From assembly GCF_037996765.1 (NCBI RefSeq), contig NZ_JBBNAD010000001.1, positions 141,543 through 205,542 of the forward strand: DNA of 64,000 bases, given 5' to 3'. Position numbers and translations under genes: made by a program. This DNA comes from Bdellovibrio sp. GT3 (lineage in GTDB: Bacteria > Bdellovibrionota > Bdellovibrionia > Bdellovibrionales > Bdellovibrionaceae). This document shows, in pieces, positions 46,249 to 55,671 of the stretch (positions are counted from its first letter, which is position 1; each line of letters starts with the position of its first letter). Below the pieces are notes generated by a model. That model was not told where the DNA came from, ran no database searches, and saw only the letters and a program-made list of their open reading frames with translations.

Positions 46249-47141
46249 TTTCATTTTCACGAATGTTTGGCAATGCAGTGTTCTGCGTCCTTGCGACCAT
46301 GGCGGTTTGTTCAGTAACTCAGGCCGCAGATAAAACTCCAGCGCAACTGACCATCGGGATGATTCCCGGTGGTGATCCTAAAAAGGAAGCCGAGCAAGGC
46401 ATGGCTTTGGCTCGGGAGCTGCAGACACGGTTGCGCATTCCAGTGACAATGTATATTTCCAAGAACTACACCGGGCTTGTTGATGCAATGAAAAGCAAGA
46501 AAGTGGACTTCGCGTTCTTCTCTTCATCAACTTTTGTATTGGCGGAAAAACAGGCGCAGGCCAAAGTTTTGCTGAAAAAGGTTTGGCAGGAGCCGTACTA
46601 CTATTCGGCGATAATAGTTCCGGCTAAATCCAAAATAAAAAATGTGAAGGATCTGAAGGGCAATAGAATTGCTTTTGTCGACGAGCAATCCTCCTCGGGA
46701 TATCTATATCCAAAAGTGGAAATTCGTAAGCAAGGCCTGGAAGAAAAGGATTTGAAGGTCCAGTTTACTGGTAATCACCAGGCTTCCATCAAAGCACTTG
46801 AGTCCAATGAGGTCGACGCGGCGGCAGTGTTCAGCGACGACGAGCAGGGGAAGCAAGGGGCCTGGATTAAATTTGCTGACACCAAGAATAAGTTCAGAGT
46901 CATTTGGATGAGTCAGCCTATTCCCAATGATCCTTTCTGCGTACGGCAGGATTTTTATGACGAATATCCCAAGGTCACCCATGATATGATGTTTGCCTTG
47001 ATTGAAATCCTGGAACAAACAGCGGATAAAAACACTTATTCTGAAATTTTGGGTTCTCGTGACTTGATGCCAGCCACCTCTAAACAGTATGATCCTGTGA
47101 GGGAGATGGTGAAAGCTTTGAATATTGAGCTGAAACCTTAA
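46245..47141 (+). CDS. Periplasmic phosphate/phosphonate-type binding protein (PhnD-like), in pilG position
   Basis: The product has 298 residues, starting at TTG 46245 with GGAGG upstream. The signal peptide ends near residue 27 (TQAAD). The mature part matches PhnD-type solute-binding proteins: [15 protein letters not shown], then [38 protein letters not shown] and a final helix. Here the gene precedes an ABC-2 type ATPase/permease pair and pilD. In Myxococcus pilG, pilH and pilI precede pilD-MNOPQ. I infer that this gene occupies the pilG place, but identity with PilG was not verified. It could also be an independent nutrient-binding protein. Confidence 0.78.
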   Translation: MISFSRMFGNAVFCVLATMAVCSVTQAADKTPAQLTIGMIPGGDPKKEAEQGMALARELQTRLRIPVTMYISKNYTGLVDAMKSKKVDFAFFSSSTFVLAEKQAQAKVLLKKVWQEPYYYSAIIVPAKSKIKNVKDLKGNRIAFVDEQSSSGYLYPKVEIRKQGLEEKDLKVQFTGNHQASIKALESNEVDAAAVFSDDEQGKQGAWIKFADTKNKFRVIWMSQPIPNDPFCVRQDFYDEYPKVTHDMMFALIEILEQTADKNTYSEILGSRDLMPATSKQYDPVREMVKALNIELKP

Positions 47142-47148
47142 TGCATCA

Positions 47149-47892
47149 ATGTCAGTACTTCTTGTTGAAAATTTAAATAAGACTTTCAAGGGCGGGCTTT
47201 TCGAAAAAGATCGCCACGTATTGCAAAATGTTTCCTTTCAACTTCCAGAAGGTCAGACGACCGGTTTCGTCGGAAGTAACGGAGCAGGAAAAACCACCAC
47301 CATTAAATGCATCTTCGACTTTATTCGTCCCGACAGCGGACGAATCGATTTCTTTGGTGCCCCTTTAAGCAGTGAATCCAAAACTCGTATCGGGTATTTG
47401 CCCGAGCGCCCTTATTTGTATGAGTTTTTGACGGGGATGGAATTTTTGCGACTTCATTGGAATCTTTGTTATGGTCTGACTCAGAAAGACTTTATCGAAA
47501 GAGCCCACGAAGCCCTAAAAAAAGTGGACTTGTTTGATGCCCGTGACCGCAGATTGCGTACCTACTCCAAAGGGATGCTGCAAAGAGCGGGGATCGCACA
47601 GGCTATTCTGACCCGTCCGGATCTTTTGATTTTGGATGAGCCCATGTCGGGATTGGATCCCGATGGCCGTGCATTGGTGAAGGATATTCTGCGCGAAGAG
47701 CAAAAGCGTGGGGTCACCCTTTTCTTCAGCAGCCATTTACTTCAGGACATGGAGGAATTGTGTTCCCGTCTAGTGGTGGTGAATAAAGGCAAAATTATCT
47801 ATGAAGGGGCTCTTCCTCAGTTTATGGCGGAGTTTCAAAGCTTGGAAAAAGCCTTCCAGGTGCTTAAGAATCGTGAGGCTGGCAATGTCTAA
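47149..47892 (+). CDS. ABC transporter ATPase, PilH-like
   Basis: The product has 247 residues. Walker A is GSNGAGKTTTIK, the Q-loop area is GYLPERPYLYE, the signature is YSKGMLQRAGIAQAIL, Walker B is LLILDEPMSGLDPDG and the H-loop follows in FFSSHLLQDMEEL. The LPERP-Y-E sequence is common in ABC-2 type exporters (NatA/GldA/NosF group). Its partner permease starts inside its last bases. Place beside pilD and pilMNOPQ suggests the PilH role known in Myxococcus, where an ABC transporter is needed for pilus assembly. Confidence 0.85.
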   Translation: MSVLLVENLNKTFKGGLFEKDRHVLQNVSFQLPEGQTTGFVGSNGAGKTTTIKCIFDFIRPDSGRIDFFGAPLSSESKTRIGYLPERPYLYEFLTGMEFLRLHWNLCYGLTQKDFIERAHEALKKVDLFDARDRRLRTYSKGMLQRAGIAQAILTRPDLLILDEPMSGLDPDGRALVKDILREEQKRGVTLFFSSHLLQDMEELCSRLVVVNKGKIIYEGALPQFMAEFQSLEKAFQVLKNREAGNV

Positions 47893-48655
47893 GGTATGGA
47901 CTCTGGCAAAGACGACTTTGCGTGAAATGTTGCGTGAAAAGATCTTCTTCGTGGTTATTGTCATTGCTGTTTTGATGATTGCGCTTAGCTTCCTGTTGGG
48001 CGCGCTTTCATTTGCCGAACAAATTAAAATCATGGCGGATTTTGGTTTCCTGGGTGTGCAGTTGGCCCTTCTGGGGATAGCCCTTTTTTCGGGCTCGTAC
48101 ATCATCGCCAAAGAGGTTGAAAAGCAAACTTGCCTGCTGATTTTGTCCCGTCCAGTGACTCGCAATCAGTTTATTCTGGGCAAATTGTTCGGGGTTTTGG
48201 CACTGAATACGATTCTACTGGGGATCCTGGCTCTTATTTTGTCGGTGTTGCTGGGGATTTGGAAAACGCCGGAGCAATTCATAGGTTTTGCTGAAATCTG
48301 TTTAAGCTTATGGTTTGAAAGCTCGGTGATTTTGGCTTTTGTGATGTGGTTCAGCCTTGTCGTGCGTCCTGTATTGGCATTGTGTGCGGGGATTGTTCTG
48401 TTCTTATTGGGACATTGGTTGGGAGATCTGGCTTTCTTTGCTGCAAAAAGCAAGGAACCCATGTTCACTCAGATAGTTGAAGGACTTCACTGGATTGTAC
48501 CTAATCTTTACCGCATGAATTGGAAGTCGGCGTACTATCTGCAAAGCGGATTGCCGGCGAAAGATGTTATGTGGATGGTGGCCCATATGACGGGTTGGTT
48601 CGTTATCTATGTCCTTTTGACAAACTTCTGTTTCAGGAGAAAAGACATTGTCTAG
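47885..48655 (+). CDS. ABC-2 type permease, PilI-like
   Basis: The product has 256 residues from ATG 47885, which overlaps the ATPase end by eight bases. Earlier in-frame starts lie in the ATPase. It has about six membrane segments: VVIVIAVLMIALSFLLGAL near 20-40, then a long segment near 60-80, NTILLGILALILSVLLGI near 110-130, and others to the end. The region GSYIIAKEVEKQTCLLILSRPVTRNQF after the second segment is typical of NosY/ABC-2 permeases. It overlaps pilD by eight bases, so it belongs to the pilus operon. Confidence 0.85.
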   Translation: MSKVWTLAKTTLREMLREKIFFVVIVIAVLMIALSFLLGALSFAEQIKIMADFGFLGVQLALLGIALFSGSYIIAKEVEKQTCLLILSRPVTRNQFILGKLFGVLALNTILLGILALILSVLLGIWKTPEQFIGFAEICLSLWFESSVILAFVMWFSLVVRPVLALCAGIVLFLLGHWLGDLAFFAAKSKEPMFTQIVEGLHWIVPNLYRMNWKSAYYLQSGLPAKDVMWMVAHMTGWFVIYVLLTNFCFRRKDIV

Positions 48656-49439
48656 TTTGGATACCTTCTATTATATCGTTTTCTTCGTTTTTGGTGCTTT
48701 GCTAGGCAGCTTTGGAAATGTCGTTATTTATCGTCTGCCTCGCGAGGAAAGTGTCGTTAAGCCACGCAGCTATTGCTACAGCTGCAAAACGCAGATCGCA
48801 TGGTATGACAATATTCCGATTTTTAGCTGGTTTATCCTGCGTGGAAAATGCCGTAAATGCGGTGCCAAGTTCTCTTTCCGCTATCCGTTGGTTGAAATCA
48901 TCATGGGCGTACTATTTGCGCTTTGTTATCACTATGCAGGTATTTCCTGGTCACTGATTGAATATCTATTGTTTGTTTTCGGTTTGGTGATTTGTACATT
49001 TATTGATCTGGATCATATGATTTTGCCGGATGAGTTCACACTTTCCGGTATCGTGATTGGTTTGGTCGGGGCCGCATTGAATCCTCAACGTGAATTCCTG
49101 GATGCACTATTTGGTGTGTTGATGGGCGGGGGATTTTTGTGGGGCATGGCTTACCTATATTGGATCTTCACCAAACAGGAAGGTATGGGGGGCGGAGACA
49201 TCAAACTCCTGGCTTGGATCGGTGCCATCGTTGGATGGCAGGCCATTCCGTTTGTGATTATGTCATCGGCCATCATCGGAAGTGTTGTTGGTATCGTTGC
49301 CGCCAGAAAACAAAAAGCAGGACTAAAGACTGTAATTCCGTTCGGACCTTACCTCGCCCTAGGTGCGATATTGTATTTGTTTGGCGGCCAGACGATAGCA
49401 TTGTGGTACCTGGACCTTTTTCTTCCTGGATTAAGCTAA
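48648..49439 (+). CDS. pilD: Prepilin leader peptidase / N-methyltransferase
   Basis: PilD cuts the leader from type IV prepilins and methylates the new N-terminus. The product has 263 residues, starting at TTG with AGGAG upstream. The N-terminal cytosolic loop has the two CxxC pairs (CYSC and CRKC). The catalytic Asp pair lies in CTFIDLDHMILPDEFT and GMGGGDIKLLAW. About seven membrane segments are visible. It is the last of the ABC-pilD unit. The promoter for pilM lies just after. Confidence 0.96.
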   Translation: MSSLDTFYYIVFFVFGALLGSFGNVVIYRLPREESVVKPRSYCYSCKTQIAWYDNIPIFSWFILRGKCRKCGAKFSFRYPLVEIIMGVLFALCYHYAGISWSLIEYLLFVFGLVICTFIDLDHMILPDEFTLSGIVIGLVGAALNPQREFLDALFGVLMGGGFLWGMAYLYWIFTKQEGMGGGDIKLLAWIGAIVGWQAIPFVIMSSAIIGSVVGIVAARKQKAGLKTVIPFGPYLALGAILYLFGGQTIALWYLDLFLPGLS

Positions 49440-49457
49440 AGTCGCTAGACCCCTGGT

Positions 49458-49486
49458 TTGACATTCCATTCCCAAGCAGAAATAAT
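49458..49486 (+). promoter_or_regulatory. Promoter candidate for pilMNOPQ
   Basis: TTGACA (49458-49463), a 17-base spacer and AATAAT (49481-49486) make a good promoter. The leader to 49566 has a short inverted repeat CGTCT/AGACG just downstream. Confidence 0.5.
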
Positions 49487-49566
49487 TTACTATGTTAGAC
49501 CTGCGTCTAAAGACGTAAGTCTTTAAAAAGACATCGAAGTGGTTCAACTGGGGAAGCAGCTAAAGA

Positions 49567-50622
49567 ATGTTTTTTAAATCGAAAAAAGTAATCGGACTCG
49601 ACATCGGTACGAGTTCCATTAAATTAGCCGAAATGGACGTGAGTGGAAAGGGAGCCCAGCTGCTCTCCTTTGGTATCGTTCCCACTCCTCCAAGTTCCGT
49701 TTCTGGCGGCGAAATAGTTGATATCGCATCAGTTGGTATAGCTATTCAGAATCTGATCAACGAAGTTAAATCCAAGCGAAAAAACATTGCCACGGCCATG
49801 TGGGGAACTGCGGTTATCGTCAAGAAAATCACAATACCAAAAATGGACAAGAAGTTGGTTAAGGATCAAATTCGCTTCGAGGCCGAGCAATACATTCCGT
49901 TTGATATCAATAATATCAGCTTGGCCCATCACATTCTTCCGACCAGCGTTTCTCCGGATACAATGGATATTCTATTGATTGCCGCCCAAAATGAATTGGT
50001 GACCCAGTACACACAAGTCATCGAGTTCAGTGCATTGAAATGCTCTATTCTGGATGTCAGCGGCTTTGCTCTGGCTAACTCCTTTGAGGCGAATTACGGA
50101 AAATTCACCGGCGAAGTTATCGGTATTTTGAACTTTGGTGCTTCGATTACGAACTTCGTTGTGCTTCAGTACGGCGAAATTATTTTCTGTCGTGATATTC
50201 CGGTTGGTGGCGCCAACTATACAAATGAAATTCACAAAGCGATGGGTGTCACAGTGGGCGAGGCGGAAGCATTGAAGCTCAGTGCTGTTTCCCGTCGTGA
50301 TGTTCCAGATGATGTGCACAGTGTGATCAGTGCCACCAACGAAGCTGTCACCGAAGAAATTCGCAGCAGTTTGGACTTTCTGAGTGCAACTACAAATGGT
50401 CTGACTTTGAATCGTTGTTTCTATACAGGCGGCAGTTCACAAACTTCCGGCTTGGTTGAAACGATCACGCGTGTGACTGGTATTCCAATGGAGCCATTCA
50501 ACCCGTTTGCCAAAATCAAGGCCAATCCCAAGAAGTTCTCCCCAGAGTATCTGGCGCAGATCCGCAACTTTGCGGGTGTCGTTACCGGATTGGCGCTTCG
50601 TCAGGAAGGGGATGGCACGTGA
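49567..50622 (+). CDS. pilM: Type IV pilus assembly protein PilM
   Basis: PilM is an actin-like cytosolic protein that binds the N-terminus of PilN. The product has 351 residues. The phosphate-binding loops are visible in VIGLDIGTSSIKLAEM at the start and IGILNFGASITNFVV near residue 190. LNRCFYTGGSSQTSGLVE near 280 is the adenosine motif. The stop overlaps the pilN start by four bases (GTGA). It opens the pilMNOPQ operon. Confidence 0.95.
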   Translation: MFFKSKKVIGLDIGTSSIKLAEMDVSGKGAQLLSFGIVPTPPSSVSGGEIVDIASVGIAIQNLINEVKSKRKNIATAMWGTAVIVKKITIPKMDKKLVKDQIRFEAEQYIPFDINNISLAHHILPTSVSPDTMDILLIAAQNELVTQYTQVIEFSALKCSILDVSGFALANSFEANYGKFTGEVIGILNFGASITNFVVLQYGEIIFCRDIPVGGANYTNEIHKAMGVTVGEAEALKLSAVSRRDVPDDVHSVISATNEAVTEEIRSSLDFLSATTNGLTLNRCFYTGGSSQTSGLVETITRVTGIPMEPFNPFAKIKANPKKFSPEYLAQIRNFAGVVTGLALRQEGDGT

Positions 50623-51227
50623 TTAAAATTAATCTGGCCTCTCCTGCAGTAGGGACGAATGCGGCACTTGGCTCTCAATTTGGCGATGGTGATGGGGGTG
50701 AAATCCTTATTACCGATGAAACCCGCAAGGAAGCCATCAAGAGACTGGTGGTTGCGCTAATTCCGGTTATTGGTCTCTATGTTTATCAAGAACAGCACAT
50801 TCCCCAGCTGCAAGCGCAGTTGTCGACTATGCAGACCACTCTTCGAGAGCTTGAAGAATACAATGCCAAGCAGGCTGCATCCGTGGCAGAGATTAAAAAG
50901 TTCAAGGAAGACGAAGCCATCATTGAGGCCCGTATTTCCGCTCTTGATAAAATCTCCAGAGATCGTTATCGCGAAATTCGCGTCATGGATCTTTTGCAGC
51001 AGGTAATTCCAGAAAAAGCATGGCTGACCCAAGTGAACTTGAATCCGGAAAAAATGAATGTCCAGGGATTGGGTCTGAGTGATTTTGAAGTGTCGCAGTT
51101 TTTGGAAGCTTTGACGAAGTCGGTTTTCCTGATGGATGTGAATTTGGTCAGTTCCACGGAAGTAACTGTGGATGGAATGATTTTAAAGAAATTTGAAATC
51201 AGCGCGGTTTTGGAGAGAGCACAATGA
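50619..51227 (+). CDS. pilN: Type IV pilus assembly protein PilN
   Basis: PilN is an inner-membrane bitopic protein of the pilus alignment complex. The product has 202 residues and starts at GTG, with the PilM-binding motif INLASPAV near the N-terminus (the usual form is INLLP). One membrane segment lies near residues 42-62. A coiled coil (65-110) and a ferredoxin-like periplasmic domain (115-202) follow. It overlaps pilM and pilO by four bases each. Confidence 0.92.
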   Translation: MIKINLASPAVGTNAALGSQFGDGDGGEILITDETRKEAIKRLVVALIPVIGLYVYQEQHIPQLQAQLSTMQTTLRELEEYNAKQAASVAEIKKFKEDEAIIEARISALDKISRDRYREIRVMDLLQQVIPEKAWLTQVNLNPEKMNVQGLGLSDFEVSQFLEALTKSVFLMDVNLVSSTEVTVDGMILKKFEISAVLERAQ

Positions 51228-51814
51228 ATAAGTTCTTCGAAACACTTGCCACATATACTTACGGGAAGGCTTTCGGTTTAGGTATTCTGCTTTGTGCGGT
51301 ATTTTACTTCACGTTGTACGATGACGGTTCTGCTCTTCAGGCGCAGATCGCCGGTGTTCAGCAACAGGTGCAAGAGCAGGAAGCCAAAAAGAAAGACACT
51401 GACGCCACTTTGAAACAAGTTAATGAAATGCGTGAAAAGCTGGGGCGCCTCAGTCAGCAATATCAGGAGATTTCACGTCGATTGCCCACGGTGTTGTTTT
51501 CCATTGATATCAATAAGGCCATTGACGGTTTTGCGCGCGGCGCGGGTGTCAGTGTTAAAATCAAAAAGCCAACGGAAAATATCAAACGCGAAGTCGTTGA
51601 AGAAGTTCCTGTGGACGTGACTTTAGAGGGCAGCTACGCACAGCTGGCGCAATTTGTATCACTCGTGTCCTCCTCGGAGCGTATGGCACGCGTGAAGAAC
51701 ATTGTAATTACAGAACAGTCGGATGCAGATCCGACCAAGAAGTTGAAATTTGAAGGTCAGGTTGTGGGTTATAAACTTGCTCCTGAAAAAGAAAAAACGG
51801 AGACGGCGCAGTGA
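51224..51814 (+). CDS. pilO: Type IV pilus assembly protein PilO
   Basis: The product has 196 residues. A short start, a membrane segment near 15-33 and a Gln/Glu/Lys-rich coiled coil (about 40-85) precede a periplasmic ferredoxin-like domain. The layout and place between pilN and pilP identify it. PilO pairs with PilN and binds PilP. Overlaps of four bases with both neighbours indicate a single transcript. Confidence 0.9.
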   Translation: MNKFFETLATYTYGKAFGLGILLCAVFYFTLYDDGSALQAQIAGVQQQVQEQEAKKKDTDATLKQVNEMREKLGRLSQQYQEISRRLPTVLFSIDINKAIDGFARGAGVSVKIKKPTENIKREVVEEVPVDVTLEGSYAQLAQFVSLVSSSERMARVKNIVITEQSDADPTKKLKFEGQVVGYKLAPEKEKTETAQ

Positions 51815-52530
51815 AATCAGTAAGATGGATTATGTCTTACATTATAGTTGCCGCATTGGGGCTTTGGCTGGCATTCGCTGTCAGCGCTAAGTTCATGTCT
51901 CCGGCATACTCTCAAGAGCAGCCTCCCATGGAACAGCCTCCGGGACCTCCCGCTGCAGGGCCCAACAATGGAGACTTGCCTCCTGAGTTTATGAACGAAG
52001 TAAATCAGGCGCCGCCAGGCGGAGCACCGCCACCGGCTCCTCCGCCAAATGTTCCGCCTGCCAATACGCAAACGGCACCGCCGGCAATTCCGGCACCAGC
52101 TCCAGCTGACTTCCCTCAGGAGCCAATGCCAATGGGTGATGCGGTGACAGCACCGGCAGCTCCTTCAATCGGGGATATGCTGTCTAAAGACAGCTATGTA
52201 TATGATCCAAATGGCAAGCGCGATCCGTTCAAGCCGTTTAGAGTTATTAAAGTCAGCCGCAAAGAAGTTCCAGTGGATCAGTTGGAGCCTTTGCAGCGTT
52301 GGGATCTGGACAGATTGCAGATCATCGGTATTTTGTGGGACGTAAGAACCCCACGTGCCATGGTTCGCGATCCAGATGGCGGTGTGTTTACAGTGGTTAA
52401 GAACTCAAAAATGGGCCGAAATGATGGATATATTTCGGCTATCCGTGAAGGTGAGATTGTCGTTATCGAAACACGTTTCGATGAAGACAAGCCAATTAAA
52501 GAATCTCGCATCATGGAGTTTAAAAAATAA
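51811..52530 (+). CDS. pilP: Type IV pilus assembly protein PilP
   Basis: PilP links the PilN/PilO pair to the secretin PilQ. The product has 239 residues. An N-terminal hydrophobic segment lies at 8-28. No lipobox Cys is present, unlike the usual PilP lipoprotein. A very Pro-rich spacer (40-110) is followed by the PilP beta domain with DPNGKRDPFKPF and LDRLQIIGILWDVRTPRAMV. It overlaps pilO by four bases and pilQ follows after 20 bases. Confidence 0.9.
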   Translation: MKSVRWIMSYIIVAALGLWLAFAVSAKFMSPAYSQEQPPMEQPPGPPAAGPNNGDLPPEFMNEVNQAPPGGAPPPAPPPNVPPANTQTAPPAIPAPAPADFPQEPMPMGDAVTAPAAPSIGDMLSKDSYVYDPNGKRDPFKPFRVIKVSRKEVPVDQLEPLQRWDLDRLQIIGILWDVRTPRAMVRDPDGGVFTVVKNSKMGRNDGYISAIREGEIVVIETRFDEDKPIKESRIMEFKK

Positions 52531-52550
52531 TCTCTTTAAGGGAGGTACTA

Positions 52551-54734
52551 ATGAACGGATTCATTAGACTAATGATCGTCTCTGCATTGATTGCATCTCT
52601 TACCTCGTGTGCAAGCCGCCCACCACAGGACGATCTGCTATTGGATGATGGCCTTGATTCCTCTGCAAACGCGGAATTAAGCCTGGATGATATTTCCGAT
52701 GAACCTGTCGCTGAAGCTGACTCGGGAGCTGCTGCTCCGGCGGACTCAGGCTCCACAGACGAATTTGCGGATTTCGAAAATGACAGCGCACCAGCTCAGC
52801 CGACAGAGCAGGCTCAGGGTGGAAATCTTGAGGACGAATTCAATATGGCTGAAGGTGATGCGCCTGCGGCGGCCCCAGCGGAACAAGCTCCTGCGCAAGC
52901 GGATGCAGGTCCGGTGGAAATGCCACCTATCGAGGAAATGGCTCCTCCAGCAGAACCAGAGATCGCGGATATGCCAGAGCAGCCAGCTGTTCCAGCACCA
53001 GAGCCGGAAATCTCTCAGGAACCAGTTGTATCACCAGTTGCGGATAATCAGGCAAAACCTGCGACCATCACGGACCTGCAGTTTAAATCCAATGAAAATG
53101 GCGGGACAGTTGTAGTTCAGGCAAATCGTCCTTTGAACTTTACGACTCGTACAAATCCTGATTTGCACCAATATATAGTCGAAGTCGAAAATGCCATTCT
53201 TCCGGATCGTCTGAAGCGTTCATTGAATACCAAGGACATTCGTGGTGCGGTGGGCGCAATTGATGCTTATCAAAACCCAGGATCCACAACAGCACGCTTT
53301 GTGATTCAATTGCGTGAAGGCGTCTCTGAGCCAGCAGTACAGAACGAAGGGAACTCTCTTCTGATCGTTGCTGCCGGTACAGCGGCCACTAACGTTGCTG
53401 CAGATTCTTCAGCGGGAGAGACGGAAGGTCAAACTGCCGGATCTGAAACTAAAATTCTGCCAAATCAAAACCTGACAGAATTCCTGACGGGCAATACGCA
53501 GTTTTACGGTAAAAAAATCTCCATCGAGACCAGCAACATGGATATCCGCGATGCTTTGAATCTGATCACAGAGGAAAGCGGCGTGAACATGGTCATTGCT
53601 GAAGAGGTTCGTGGTAGCGTCAGTTTGAAACTGCGCCAGGTTCCTTGGGATCAGGCTTTGGTTGTTCTTATGAGAGCACGTAAACTTGGATATACGCGCC
53701 AGGGCAACGTGCTAAGAATTGCTCCCTTGGTTGATTTGCGCTCCGAGGAAGACGATGCGAATAAACTGGCTTTGGCTCGTAAAAATCTGGAGCCATTGAA
53801 AGTTCGTATGTTCTCTATCAGTTACGCAAAAGTCGATGACCTTGAAAAGAAGCTAAAAGACTTCTTGGGCGAGCGTGGTAAAGTCGTAGGCGACCCACGT
53901 ACAAGCTCATTGGTTGTGACTGATATCGCAGAAAACATCGATCGCGCAGCGAAGTTGATCCACAGCCTGGATACACAGCCGCCACAAGTCTTGATTGAGG
54001 GTAAAATCGTTGAAGCCTCCGAGCGTTTCATGCGCTCGATCGGTGTCAGCTGGAACGTTTCCGGTCAGTCGATCAATCTGGGCAATACTCAGCGTGGTCC
54101 GGTGACGATGAATCCACGATTCAATATCAATCCGACAAACTCTCCGACGGGTGCATTCAACTTCGCCGTGGATGTTGGTACTCTGGACATTTTCGGAAGT
54201 ATTTCAGCGGCCTTGTCGTTATCTGAAACTGAGCAGAAAGTTAAGACCTTGTCCTCTCCACGTATCCTGACAATGTCCAATGAGACAGCGTACATTAGTC
54301 AGACTACAGAAGTACCGGTCAAGCAAACGACGATCACAGGCAACTCCCAGCAGGATACGTATCAATTTAAGCCATTGGCACTGCGTTTAGATGTTACTCC
54401 TCAGGTAACGGTGGACGGATCTGTTATGATGAAAGTTAAAGTGGCTCGTCAAACCCGTGGTGCGACTGAGGGTGACGGGGCGTTCTCGACGGATGCACGT
54501 GAGGCAGATACACGCGTACTGGTTAAGAATGGTCAGACCGCAGTTATCGGGGGTATCTACACAAGTGATGCCACTGATGGTGAAACAGGTGTTCCTTGGT
54601 TCCGTGAAATTCCGTACCTGGGCAACCTGTTCAAAATGAAAGCTGTTAACAAAGAGAAGAGAGAGCTTTTGGTGTTCCTGACTCCGCGAGTGACAACTCC
54701 AGCAGTAACGCCAGCTAACTCTGATCAAATGTAG
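52551..54734 (+). CDS. pilQ: Type IV pilus secretin PilQ
   Basis: PilQ forms the outer-membrane channel for the pilus. The product has 727 residues. The signal peptide ends in a lipobox-like LTSCA (Cys near residue 20). An acidic Ala/Pro/Glu linker covers about 25-170. An AMIN domain (about 175-275), STN/N1 domains (about 320-480) and the secretin domain (about 500-720) follow. VEASERFMRSIGVSW, VPVKQTTITG and the end motif GIYTSDATDGETGVPW with LVFLTPRV are typical. GGGAGG precedes the ATG. Confidence 0.96.
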   Translation: MNGFIRLMIVSALIASLTSCASRPPQDDLLLDDGLDSSANAELSLDDISDEPVAEADSGAAAPADSGSTDEFADFENDSAPAQPTEQAQGGNLEDEFNMAEGDAPAAAPAEQAPAQADAGPVEMPPIEEMAPPAEPEIADMPEQPAVPAPEPEISQEPVVSPVADNQAKPATITDLQFKSNENGGTVVVQANRPLNFTTRTNPDLHQYIVEVENAILPDRLKRSLNTKDIRGAVGAIDAYQNPGSTTARFVIQLREGVSEPAVQNEGNSLLIVAAGTAATNVAADSSAGETEGQTAGSETKILPNQNLTEFLTGNTQFYGKKISIETSNMDIRDALNLITEESGVNMVIAEEVRGSVSLKLRQVPWDQALVVLMRARKLGYTRQGNVLRIAPLVDLRSEEDDANKLALARKNLEPLKVRMFSISYAKVDDLEKKLKDFLGERGKVVGDPRTSSLVVTDIAENIDRAAKLIHSLDTQPPQVLIEGKIVEASERFMRSIGVSWNVSGQSINLGNTQRGPVTMNPRFNINPTNSPTGAFNFAVDVGTLDIFGSISAALSLSETEQKVKTLSSPRILTMSNETAYISQTTEVPVKQTTITGNSQQDTYQFKPLALRLDVTPQVTVDGSVMMKVKVARQTRGATEGDGAFSTDAREADTRVLVKNGQTAVIGGIYTSDATDGETGVPWFREIPYLGNLFKMKAVNKEKRELLVFLTPRVTTPAVTPANSDQM

Positions 54735-54744
54735 GGAGGGTGAT

Positions 54745-55308
54745 ATGAAGCTGATCAGTCTGACTCTAATTTCGATCGCGATAGCCAGCCTTACTTCGTG
54801 TGGTGGCTCTGAGCAGAGTGTTGAAGTCTCGACTTCAACCGCTGTAAGATGGACGGTTCCGTCCAAGGGCTTTTCTTGCTACGCGAACAAAACGGCGCAG
54901 GAAACAAACACCACTGCGACCAGTGATGTTGACGAAGCGTATTTTTCAATTTCAAAGCTGAATATCACATCAGCAGATAGTTCACGAGATACTGTGATAA
55001 GTTTGGTGAACGTTATTTATACTCCACCCAACGGTTCTGAAATTGTTTGCGACTTTGGTGCCGAGGAGCTGGCAGCATTGAGTTCCGATTGGTGGGGTAA
55101 TCCCAATAAGGAAGCAAGAATCACAGCGGGCACAAGCGGTTTTTCGACCGATTGTCCGATACGCTGCGGTGGTATCAGCATTAATATCAAAAGCTTTACT
55201 GCCAGCGGGGTTATTAAAGTTTATGGATATACGGTAGATCCAGATGACGAAGATGACCAGCAGGGTTTTTCAACGACGACGTATTTTACTTACGGATCGC
55301 AGTACTAG
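54745..55308 (+). CDS. Lipoprotein of unknown function
   Basis: The product has 187 residues with a signal peptide and lipobox LTSCGG (Cys near residue 19). The mature part is rich in Thr/Ser and strands, with conserved-looking Cys pairs (FSCYANK, VCDFG, DCPIRCG). An acidic patch (DPDDEDDQQ) lies near the end. It starts 10 bases after pilQ with GGGAGG, so it may be a late member of the pilus operon, or a separately used lipoprotein. No family was recognised. Confidence 0.75.
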   Translation: MKLISLTLISIAIASLTSCGGSEQSVEVSTSTAVRWTVPSKGFSCYANKTAQETNTTATSDVDEAYFSISKLNITSADSSRDTVISLVNVIYTPPNGSEIVCDFGAEELAALSSDWWGNPNKEARITAGTSGFSTDCPIRCGGISINIKSFTASGVIKVYGYTVDPDDEDDQQGFSTTTYFTYGSQY

Positions 55309-55331
55309 TTAGTAGCAGAATCAGTTTGAAT

Positions 55332-55368
55332 AAAACGGCTTCGACAGAATTGTTGAAGCCGTTTTTCT
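55332..55368. terminator. Bidirectional terminator between convergent genes
   Basis: AAAACGGCTTC (55332-55342) and GAAGCCGTTTT (55355-55365) form a perfect 11-base stem with T tracts on both strands. It serves the pilQ-side lipoprotein on + and the small exported protein on -. Confidence 0.85.
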
Positions 55369-55369
55369 T

Positions 55370-55618
55370 TTATTTAACACATGAAAAGCCCGGAGCACTA
55401 TTGCTGACATTTGCCACGGAATAGCAAACGGCTCCCGATGCGTCCTTAATTTGCACCAATTGACTGGTAACTCCGCGAGAACTGGTTATTTCAATAAGCT
55501 CCACTGTCGAGCCATCCGTAAATGAGGTTGTGGCTTTATTTTGGTAGCCACTATTTGCCGCAATGCCCGCAGTGGCGGCTAAAACAATGAATAATACGAA
55601 ATAGACACGTTTCTTCAT
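55370..55618 (-). CDS. Small exported protein
   Basis: The product has 82 residues. The signal peptide spans residues 1-21 and ends at GIAA-NSG. The mature part of about 60 residues has two Cys (AVCYSV and GFSCVK) that could form a disulfide bond, and alternates polar and hydrophobic residues. A strong AGGATAA site precedes the ATG on the minus strand. No family was recognised. Confidence 0.7.
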   Translation of the reverse strand: MKKRVYFVLFIVLAATAGIAANSGYQNKATTSFTDGSTVELIEITSSRGVTSQLVQIKDASGAVCYSVANVSNSAPGFSCVK

Positions 55619-55671
55619 AATTTATCCTCATCTAGGTGATTTCGGCAGCCAAATGATCTATAGATTCCTCC

